Positions 55,462-64,000 of a stretch of DNA of 64,000 bases are shown here, piece after piece. Positions within the stretch are counted from its first letter, which is position 1, and each line of letters begins with the position of its first letter. The position numbers were made by a program, and so were the translations under genes. Under the pieces are notes generated by a model that did no database searches, was not told the DNA's origin, and saw nothing but the letters and a program-made list of their open reading frames with translations. Source of the stretch: Hirudo medicinalis (Eukaryota > Annelida > Clitellata > Hirudinida > Hirudinidae); NCBI GenBank assembly GCA_011800805.1, contig MPNW01000181.1:68475-132474 (forward strand), written 5' to 3'.

Positions 55462-56400
55462 ATGACTATTACTAGAGTTTCAAAAGTAACGATAAAATTG
55501 AAGCAACAGAAACAAAGAATGATGTCAAGTTCCAGCAATGAAAACATTCAGATTATCAGAAAACCACCGATTATCCTTTGCGATTCAGATAAGGATGACA
55601 TAAATGTTGAGAATATGTATTCTGAGACTCTTCCAACCTTTGTAGGCAAAGACAAGATGTTTAGCAAAGGCGCAAATCACAGTGACCACAATCTCTTCAG
55701 TTCGAGCAGCAAGGAGGTCTGCATTTTCAGATCAGCTGAGCTTCTGGCGAAGTCTTCTCTACTCACGAAAACTTCTCCAAATGCTTCCGATCAGAATCGA
55801 ACTTTCAACCGAGAATCTTGCTTCGCCAACGAAGTCCTGTTCACTGCGTACTGCGTCGGTTCAGTCATTAATCCATTTGCCATATTTCCAGGTCAGAGCT
55901 ATTGCTATCATAACCCTCTTTTATCACTTTCTTCAACTCTGTTCAGCGACCAGACATCACTACTGAATAAAAACTCGGTTGGAATTGGCCAAAAATTACA
56001 TTCGAGTTGTACGAGCAAATCGTATTCGTTCGTTCCTAAATGTCAGGAACGAGTAAAGAAGCACAGCTGTCAGGTTTGCGGCAAGGGATTCAAGGATTCT
56101 TTCGACCTGAAGAGGCACAGGAGGACCCATACCGGGGTACGTCCTTACGGATGCACTCAGTGTGGTAAGGCCTTCTCCCAGAGGTGTTCTCTCGAGAAGC
56201 ATGAGAAAAAGAAACACGGTAAGGACGCCCCTAACGAGCACCGACGCAAGACCTACGTCTGTGAGGATTGCGGCCATTCGACTCCCGATCCCGGGGACCA
56301 TTACAAACACCTCCTAACCTACCACCCTAACAATCCGGCCATCAATAAAATCCACGACAGGAGGTTCTTTAAATTTCCGGTCGGCTCTTTAAACACTTAA
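55462..56400 (+). CDS. OVO-like C2H2 zinc-finger transcription factor, short form
   Basis: An intronless frame of 312 codons. The C-terminal third matches the OVO/OVOL finger array: CQVCGKGFKDSFDLKRH (finger 2 of OVOL), THTGVRPY linker, CGKAFSQRCSLEKH (finger 3), then YVCEDCGHSTPDPGDHYKH (finger 4). Finger 1 of the family (CxxC...LNRH) is missing. Only a remnant KCQERVKKH is left where its end should be. The N-terminal half is Ser-rich and unrecognised, and no SNAG-like MPRAF start is seen. OVO proteins control epidermal and germline differentiation. This could be a divergent paralog or retrogene. An acceptor-like site inside the N-terminus leaves open a further 5' exon, so the start is uncertain. 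Confidence 0.8.
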   Translation: MTITRVSKVTIKLKQQKQRMMSSSSNENIQIIRKPPIILCDSDKDDINVENMYSETLPTFVGKDKMFSKGANHSDHNLFSSSSKEVCIFRSAELLAKSSLLTKTSPNASDQNRTFNRESCFANEVLFTAYCVGSVINPFAIFPGQSYCYHNPLLSLSSTLFSDQTSLLNKNSVGIGQKLHSSCTSKSYSFVPKCQERVKKHSCQVCGKGFKDSFDLKRHRRTHTGVRPYGCTQCGKAFSQRCSLEKHEKKKHGKDAPNEHRRKTYVCEDCGHSTPDPGDHYKHLLTYHPNNPAINKIHDRRFFKFPVGSLNT

Positions 56401-57695
56401 CGTGCACCAGTGACCCATGCAGAGACGTCATGCATCGTAGAATTCATGGTTTTTCGTTTTGTTCCTACGTTAGAGTTCGCGTTTGTTAATTTTTTTGTGT
56501 GTGAATGTGACCAAATAATAAACTTTTCTCTTTGCTTTCCTCGCCTGTCAAGTGTTCCTGAACCGATAGCGCATATCCCCAAATCCCAAATTGGAAAAAT
56601 CCATCCGTGCAATGGCAACAACAGATAGTCGATAAAACCTAAAATGATATTAACCATCAACATACCTATTTGTTGAACGGTTAAAATACTCCACAATTTT
56701 AGAGTTATTCGTTAAACAAGCCTAAATTCAGTTAGCCGAATTTCCTCAGTCACTGTTCTAAAGTCCTGTTAGCATAAATTAGCCACATTTTCATTATCAG
56801 GTTAACTTTTTACTGAATAAGTTACACAAGAACGCAATCTGACACTGCCCATCATTAGCAAAGTTTTTAGTTTATAGAACATTTCCAGGTGGGAATGAAC
56901 TCAGTTGATCCTCCTTTTGGACTTTGCATGTACATCTTCTGTTCTGGCAAACTTTGTTTACCCCAGCAAAAGGCAGTTAAATATGAAAATTGCATCAACT
57001 ACAAGTCTTAAGTAAGCAGGTAATAATTATGAACTGATGCATTCAAATAACCTGCAAACACGAGAAAATAATCACAAACACATTTACAGCGGCAGTGACT
57101 TAAGATTTACACACGGAACGCCACACGGATTTTATTAAATTTATTAATTACATATAGCCAACTTTAATATCAGTCACAAGATGGAGACCTCATTAGGATA
57201 TGGTTTGAACTGGACTCAAAAAGGAAACAAATTGTCGACCAGAAAGAAGTCGTCGCCGCCGCCGCAACCATCGCCAAGGACGTGACGACGACAAGACGCA
57301 ACGAGACGTGCAGTCCGTTTCGCATCTCAAGGTCCTTCATGACTCATCCAACAGCATCTCCTGCAAAACATTTCAAAGCATTTATTTTCACCTCGACAAC
57401 TTTACTGGACCGACCGACCCCTCACAGTGCCGTCGGCAAAACGCTAATGTTTAATGATAATTAAATTTAAGAATAAACTAATAAACTCAGAAATTACATC
57501 TTAAAACTAATTTTTCATTGTCAACAAATTCAAATAATTGGTGATTGTGAAATGACAGAAATTAAAAAAAATAATAAACAGCTATTTTAGGGTGATAAAA
57601 TTAAAATAATCAACAAAATAATTAATATCATTTACCCGCATTTTAATTTAAATCAATTGTCTGATAAAACACAATCGGAAGTAAATTACTCGACT
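56401..57695. other. Intergenic between zinc-finger and TMEM248 genes
   Basis: About 1.3 kb between two convergent stop codons. A CGTCGCCGCCGCCGC tract at about 57250 is the only notable feature. No gene is supported. Confidence 0.45.
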
Positions 57696-60440
57696 TCATA
57701 CAATCGTAACATTCCCATCGTGACATAACCATCGGCTCACCATGTCTTCGGCCTTGGCACTGCCATTTGTGATATCGGGGCAAACGCCTCCAGGGGGCTT
57801 GGTGTCATGGGCAGCCTTGGGCAACTTTCCCTTCAAGAGTGCAAAGGTCAGGATCATGAAGACCATGACAAAGAGGAAGAAACTAGTGTAGAAGAGATGG
57901 AGGTTGATGAGGGATTTGTCGTCCTGGTGTAAAAATCGTAAAATAAAAATGAACACAAAAAACATTACTCATCAACGTTACAAGTGAGCGACAATATTAA
58001 TAAATAAATGTGATTAATAGTTCTTATCGAACTCAGTGGAATAAAACCAACCATTGAAAAGTAGGCAACCAGGGCTGGGTTATGTTTGTAGGAGAGCCAT
58101 ACTGTTGGAGCAGAACCACATGGATTCTGGTTTTGTGATTTCTTGAAGGCAACCATCTTGGCGAGATATCGACTTTCGTCCGAAGAATTCACCTGCACCT
58201 TGCAAGTTTGTGGAATGCTGTAAATAATAATATTAATGATGATGATGATAATGACAACGATAGTGATGATGATAGTGATTATGATGATGATACTAATAAT
58301 GATAATAATAATAACAACAACAATAATAATAATAATAACAACAACAACAACAATAATAATAATAGTTAATTTGTCATAACTTTTTACAAGAACAACGCAT
58401 TACTAACATTAAAAATTGTATATCAATGTTCAATTTAGCACAATGAAAAATAAATAAGATAAAACAAATTACCACCAACAATTAGAAGCACAACATTCTG
58501 CTAACTTGTAACGGATTGGTTAACAAATGCTACACGAGAAAAATTAATATCATCCACAAATCATCTTTGTGGTCATTATTATTATTATTGTTATTATATT
58601 ATTGTTTTGTTTTTATTATTATTGTTATTGTTATTTTTTTATTATTATTATTATTATTATAACCTAGTCACTCATGATTTATGATGTTTTCTCACATGAC
58701 GGAACTAGGCAGAGAGGATGGAGGTCCTCTGACAGTCACGCAAGTGTGAATTGCTGCCTGCAAATGGCAATTCTCAGAGCAGGAGCTGACGTTCGAATTG
58801 GAAGGAATGGGCACAGAGATTTCGACGGCTGTGCTCTGATTTGTGGCGTCTGAAAAAAATTGTGCTCGCCGATGACTTCGTTTGCGTGAATGTGTCGATG
58901 TGTGAGAGCAAGAGGTAAATAAAAACTATGTTTATGAATGAATGTGAATATGAATCTCTTCATTTGTGCTGAAGAATCACTGTGTGGGAGAATGACTGAA
59001 GAAATGATAATGGATGAAAGTTAGAGCATGCTAATTATAAGCTGATACGAATATTCGATAGCCAAGTAAACATACACAATAAAACCTAGACAGACAGGAA
59101 CTTAAACAGACAAGAACTCAAACTGACAGGAAATAACACCTTTATTGATTGCTAAGCACACCTAGAATCATCATCACAATCATCACCATTATTTACTCAA
59201 ACCATCAGCAGGCCAACTTTTGAACCCCAACTGGGTCAGATCAACTAGCAAGGTCAAGAAGGCAAACTTGTGAGGAACTGTTGCTTGAGAGGGATGTTGA
59301 ATGGTCAACACCATTGGAAAGGTAAAACTCCTGGAGGGTTAGGGTTAGGATAAACACAAATATTTTAATTAAATGAAGCTTATGTAATAAAAAACATTCA
59401 TGAGCTTTGCACACTTTGTTTTATTATGTTGTTTTACTTGTATAAACACTCATATCATCATAATCACAATCACAATCACCTACCCAATATTCACTTTAGA
59501 CTGAGGTGAATGTGCAAGGGACTGACCGTGATGAGCGTCAGTGGAGTTTATGCAAAACTCCAACGAGGAAAGATTCTCCAGGAATGCATCCCAGCTCTGA
59601 AAGGCAGTCATTACAAAATAAATTTAAAAATCATATTTTTATGATTTAAATATTGCTAATCAAACAAACGTTTCATGATAACTTTTTCATGAAAACAACA
59701 ACAATTCCAACGACAAATAAGTACAAATATGGTTTCACACTGAGACATTTCTTAAGTCAAGATTAAGTTAAGTTGACATAATAAAAAAAAAACTAAAGTG
59801 ATAAAAAATGGAACATCAATAAACAACCTTTAATAACAAATTAAATTTTAATTAACAACATCAATAAAATAACCTTGACAAGGTTCAAAAAGTTTCAATA
59901 AACTCATTAGTAAAATTAGCAGAACACCTAAACATAAAATTGGATGAACAAATCATAAAAGGAGATGAAGTTAAAGTTTAAAACCATATAAGAATTTTGA
60001 GTCGCTATAAACTGCAATCTAGACTCCATATTAATTCTTTGAAACCACTAGCATCCAGAAAAGTTGTAAAGGCACACAAAAATCAGTTAAAAATCATATA
60101 GATCTAAAAACTAATCTCTTGGTCCTTAATTAACAGTTGAAACGGATTCACTGCACATCCTTCATACACCACCATGGAGCAAAACTAATCTGACCTTTGT
60201 GGCATTGTCGACTGTCAAGTCTGTTTTTTTAATATACATGGAGATAAATGTAGAACCTAGAGCTAAAATGGCCAGAGCCAATGTAAACAGAACGACTGGA
60301 GGTTTTGCATAAATGAAGAATTTTAGTTTCACAAAAGCACCATAAAATTTCATATTTACACTACATAGACCTTCCTCGATAAATGACGAGTTTAACACTA
60401 CCGATCCTCGAGCCAAAACACCAACGTATTGCAGAGCCAT
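57696..60440 (-). CDS. TMEM248: TMEM248-like two-pass membrane protein
   Basis: Five exons, high to low: 60195-60440, 59527-59596, 58696-58849, 58052-58217 and 57696-57923. They give 287 aa from the first ATG, or 258 from an internal Met (MKFYGAFVKL, 60353), which fits the family start better. A first membrane segment (PPVVLFTLALAILALGSTF, then ISMYI) is followed by a luminal or extracellular part with FLENLSSLEFCINS, several N-x-S/T sites and Cys residues (CSENCHLQAAIHTC). Then comes DDKSLINLHLFYTSFFLFV and a second membrane segment, ending in a short cytosolic tail with GVCPD. The family-diagnostic segment is DDxSLINLHL...SxFLFVMV. The function of TMEM248 is unknown; it shares a domain with TMEM219. 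Intron 2 (58850-59526) begins with GTCAGT. Confidence 0.85.
58225..58370. repeat. GAT/AAT/AAC microsatellites
   Basis: Mixed GAT, AAT and AAC runs in a TMEM248 intron. A (TTA)n tract with short TTG interruptions lies at 58575-58662. Confidence 0.85.
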
Positions 60441-61740
60441 GAAATTAAAAAATCTTTTATTTAAAATATTCGACCAAATTACGACTTACTTTATTGTACA
60501 AATACAAATGATGTGACTAAAAGTATTTTTTTTTTTAAAAAGAAGTGAAATACAGTTAACACGGTTGTTGCCAAATTACGTAATTCTCTAAAACTATGGA
60601 CAGCATCTTTTTCACCTAATTAAATTCAAACTAACGACAGCCATTAAAGCTATAGACTTGCTAAATGTCCCTCAAGGGGCCACGTTTAGTTTAGTTTCCT
60701 TGACTAATTTAAATATCCAAACTTCAAAGCCCATTACATCGAGTTAGGGACTTGAAATGGTTATTGGACATCGTTGTAAAAGTTAGGGCCATAAAAAAGG
60801 GAAGACAGGAAATCGTGTCCAGGCATTTTCAAATCCAAAACTTTCATCCAATAAAACATCAAAGGGAAGTCATGCTATAAATGTTTGGTGAAAATAAGGC
60901 GAGTAACATTTTGTCCGAATTTAGTTTTGATAAGTACATTAATAAAATAGTACTGATTCTAAAGACTAGGACCTAATGGTTTTCGTAACTTATTTTAGTT
61001 TTGAGCGCTCATAATTAATGGAATTTTTTTAGTGAAAAAAGCAGTTTAACTTGTATTTCTCAACAGAATTTTGTCTTATAGGGCTTTTTAAGTTAGGAGA
61101 TTTAGCTGTGGCTTGTGTGATTGTTTTCACAAGCCGTCTTGTTAGAATTACAACCAAGACAGCTTCTACAACAATCTCACAATTCATTGGCATTTGTTTT
61201 CATATCGATGGAAAGGACATTTTATCCAAGTATTTTGATTGTTCGTATAAGCAGCTCTTGTTGAAATGTCATATTCAAGGGGGTTTTACGAACATCAGGT
61301 TAATTTGGATGCCGGATCTTTCCAATATAAATTTAATTTTTTTAATTATATTTTGATTCATTTATGAATAATTACTTGCATCACTGGCTTTCTGATTTAA
61401 TAGAATTGAACTTTTTCCTTTTAATGGAAACTGCTATAAATTTTCAAATTTTTCGTTAGAATATCTTGAATAAATTGCTTTTTAGGACTATTTAGGTAGA
61501 AAGTATTGATTGCTTTTCGAGTTACACATTTGTCCATTTATTACGCTCACTAAAAATTGTGCTGTTCTTTGATTTTTTTGTTTTCGATTTTAAACAAGGT
61601 ATGAGTACTTGTTATAGCATTACATGCCTTTCAAAATGTGTGTGGCTAAATTTCAATCCTGATCTTCAGTACTTCATTAGCAACATTCTTCACTTATATG
61701 CTTACTACATATCACGTTATTCATTGAGGCAGCACTAAAA
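60441..61740. other. 5' flank of TMEM248, no gene seen
   Basis: AT-rich sequence upstream of the minus-strand start. An open frame at 61051-61356 has no supporting features. The TMEM248 promoter should lie near 60450-60700, where I see no clear motif. Confidence 0.45.
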
Positions 61741-62200
61741 GTAACGTTATAACTTTTCCCCATCTGCGGAGAGCACCCAGATGGGCCGCACGGCATACAT
61801 TATGCATCACTGGCAAAGTGGTCCCCCTGGTGAACTCCAGTTTTTCTGATTTCCCTGGAGCCGTCTATTGCCGCCCTGCGAGGATTATGCCAGGATTGTT
61901 GCTGTAGAATAGTCAGGCACGAAACCAGTATTCAGTTCATCGCAACTTCATCCACTCATCAATCCGTCCGTTCGAGCAGATCATTTTCGGAGTCGTTCCT
62001 TGTTGCTATTCTAAGCCAGTTGTTTTTTTTCAATTTGCATATTCATAAGATGATTCTTTGGAGTAGTATGTGTTCACAGCCGCCATTAAACATTTTATGA
62101 TAATTATGCACGTGTATGCAGTGCAGAACAATCCAGCTGATTCTGAATATGAATTACAGAGGCTCATTAATATGCAAATCGACGTGTCAAACATCTTGGA
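61740..62200. promoter_or_regulatory. GC-richer block with two octamer sites
   Basis: The base composition changes sharply at about 61760-61990. Two octamer motifs follow: ATTTGCAT at 62033-62040 and ATGCAAAT at 62172-62179. This is a candidate cis-regulatory element for a gene outside the window or for TMEM248. Confidence 0.35.
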
Positions 62201-62275
62201 AGCGAATTGTTTGGATAGATCGTCAGTAATAGTTTCAAAGGATTGACGGATGGGCGTTAAATAGATCAAAGATCG

Positions 62276-62425
62276 AGAGGATGGAGAGACGGACGGATGA
62301 ATGGATGGATGGATGGATGGACGGATGAATGGATGGGTGGATGGACGGACGGATGGACGGATGAATGGATGGATGGGTGGGCGGAGTCGTGGATGGATTA
62401 AATGGAGGGGACATGGGTTAGATGG
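62276..62425 (+). repeat. GGATGGATGGAC minisatellite
   Basis: Repeated GGATGGATGGATGGACGG, with TGAATGG and GGTGG variants. The minus-strand frame through it gives only a Pro/His/Ser repeat. Confidence 0.85.
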
Positions 62426-62506
62426 ATGAGTGAACGACTTATCAGATGATAAATGTACTTTCACGAGGAGAATGCGAATGAATTGTTTGAGATTCAATTA
62501 CGTCAC

Positions 62507-62625
62507 GATGATGATGACGACGACGACGACGATGATGATGATGACGACGACGATGATGATGATGACGACGACGATGATGATGATGATGTCGACGAAGCCC
62601 ATGTTGCTGACGACGACGATGATAA
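62507..62625 (+). repeat. (GAC)n/(GAT)n microsatellite
   Basis: Alternating GATGAT and GACGAC blocks. The poly-Asp frame on the plus strand is repeat translation. Confidence 0.85.
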
Positions 62626-62707
62626 TGATGTTTATATAAAAGCGCCGTTGTTCGGATGCATTTTAATAATTGCATTCATGCGAAGGCAGACTGCATCACT
62701 CTGGAGG

Positions 62708-62870
62708 AGATTAATTCTTTGATGATGATGATGATGATGACGATGTTGATGAAATTAATTCTTTGATGATGATGGTGGTGATGTTGATGAAATTAATTCT
62801 TTGATGGTGATGGTGATGATGATGATGATGGTGATGGTGATGATGATGATGATGATGATGATGACGATGA
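62708..62870 (+). repeat. Three GAAATTAATTCTTTGATG units plus GAT repeats
   Basis: A unit ending in TTAATTCTTTGATG occurs three times (about 62711, 62755 and 62792), each followed by GATGATGATG-type tracts of differing length. Confidence 0.75.
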
Positions 62871-63061
62871 CGGTGGCGATGATTCCTAGCAGTAGATGGA
62901 GTAGAGCAGTAGAGCTTCCAACGATTGAACATCATCACCGACATTGTCAATTAAATTATTTCTATCAGAAACTGGAATTGTCGGAATCATCATCGTCGTC
63001 GTCGTCGTCGTCGTCCTTATCACGATTCTCACGCACGTATCAGCTCCGGCTTATTAACGGC

Positions 63062-63104
63062 CGTCACGTGACTGGCGACGTCACATGGCACCGGTCACGT
63101 GATC
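63062..63104. promoter_or_regulatory. Paired TCACGTGA E-boxes with CRE-like GACGTCA
   Basis: TCACGTGA occurs at 63064-63071 and again at 63095-63102, with GACGTCA at 63077-63083 between them. The 8-bp TCACGTGA is the preferred site of MITF/TFEB- and USF-type bHLH-zip factors. Three such sites within 40 bp are unlikely by chance in AT-rich DNA. Confidence 0.4.
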
Positions 63105-63844
63105 GCGAATATCCAATGGCATTAGAGATAGTCCTACATGATTGATACCCTTTCCTGCTTATTACGTTATTCTTGCGTAGTTTTTTCTGTCGCTATTAAT
63201 TATGTAACATTTGTAATTGTAATCTCAACCCCAATGTAACATTCGCTTCTTTGATCGCTCCGAATTGGATAGCTCTGTAATCGTTACAAATGTATGCAAG
63301 CAGGTCACCAGGCCTTGCTAATCTGGGATCAACCTATTGCAAAAGAATCTCGAATATTGAAAATATGTCTCAGCTCCACAACAATTAGGTCATCATCGGG
63401 TCAAAACGCTTGACCTGGAAAAGTGTGTCTGGCAGATTGTCGACGAGGTCGTAAAATCACTCGGCTCCATAAACAACGTGAGAGCTGCTCTTCCTCAAAT
63501 ATTAGTCCGAAATGGCGCATAAAGATTTGGGGAGTTTGAGGCCGCGTTGTCCGAGGTCCCCCCGCAAACAGGATGTCATGTACGATTGTGATTGATAATT
63601 TGTCCCAGGTAACCATGACAAAGCGCTAACTTATTTAAGATTCAATGTGTTGATGTGTTGTGTCGATCAAATAAAATGGAATTATAATCATAACTTGAAG
63701 TCCTTCTGGCGGACGATTCAAGACTTTTAGAAGCTTTCATTTCAAGGGGGAATTAATTTGCAATTAAGCAAATCATTTCGCTGATCATCTAACGATAACA
63801 TTGAGACGAAAGTCATCTGAAATATAAACTTTAAATTATATTAT

Positions 63845-63896
63845 CAAATTATTATTATTATTGTTATTATTATTATTATTATTATTGTTGTTATTA

Positions 63897-63981
<85 letters not shown>

Positions 63982-64000
63982 CATTATCATCATTATTATC
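63845..64000. repeat. (TTA)n microsatellite at window end
   Basis: About fifty TTA units with rare TTG interruptions, running off the end of the window. Confidence 0.9.

Noticed and set aside
61051..61356. 101-codon plus-strand frame upstream of TMEM248
   Set aside because: No recognisable motif, AT-rich, and no transcript-like signals. Chance length.
62453..62722. Poly-Asp open frame, and opposite His/Arg-rich frame
   Set aside because: GAT/GAC microsatellite translation, with no flanking gene structure.
1..64000. Prokaryotic or phage features, CRISPR arrays, operons
   Set aside because: Intron-rich animal genes throughout. Direct repeats are micro- and minisatellites without spacer structure.

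Overview
This is a window of animal nuclear DNA. It is AT-rich, with spliced genes of 5 to 32 exons, short introns, GT-AG junctions plus a few GC-AG ones, many trinucleotide microsatellites, SINE-like repeats and a LINE fragment. I see no operons, CRISPR arrays or phage features. The gene content is metazoan: ZW10, a FUBP-type KH protein, a classical dynamin, phosphorylase kinase alpha, MLH3, a three-domain gelsolin, an OVO-type zinc finger and TMEM248. The gelsolin looks most like earthworm-type gelsolin-related proteins, so I favour a lophotrochozoan, perhaps an annelid. That placement is an inference.

I rebuilt eight gene models by hand from splice sites, reading frame and family similarity. 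All spliced models close in frame. Layout: (1) 17-1198 minus, an unrecognised basic, disordered protein with a likely 5' UTR exon. (2) 5919-10231 minus, ZW10, a kinetochore and vesicle-tethering protein. (3) 10996-13918 minus, a 315-residue protein joining an NAD-binding 3-hydroxyacyl-CoA dehydrogenase N-domain to a C-terminal RING finger. (4) 15427-23181 plus, a four-KH FUBP/KSRP protein whose introns carry seven box C/D snoRNAs. (5) about 25690-26326 plus, two exons of an unrecognised gene. (6) 26876-35180 plus, dynamin. (7) 36533-45424 minus, phosphorylase kinase alpha. (8) 46130-50250 plus, MLH3, divergent from PHKA across about 700 bp. (9) 51655-54607 plus, gelsolin-like. (10) 55462-56400 plus, an intronless OVO-type zinc finger. 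(11) 57696-60440 minus, TMEM248-like. The last 3.5 kb holds no convincing gene, but has a GC-richer stretch, octamer sites, E-boxes with a CRE-like site, and long microsatellites.

The most interesting items are two. First, the FUBP intron holds six related snoRNAs, partly tandemly duplicated, whose antisense element matches the conserved 18S rRNA motif AAUAGCGUAUA; a seventh, in another intron, matches a conserved 28S site. Second, the dehydrogenase-RING protein keeps the NAD-binding GxGxxG motif but has lost the catalytic HFFNP motif and the substrate/dimer domain. It looks like a ubiquitin ligase built on a dead dehydrogenase. rRNA target positions and family comparisons are from memory, not from a search.
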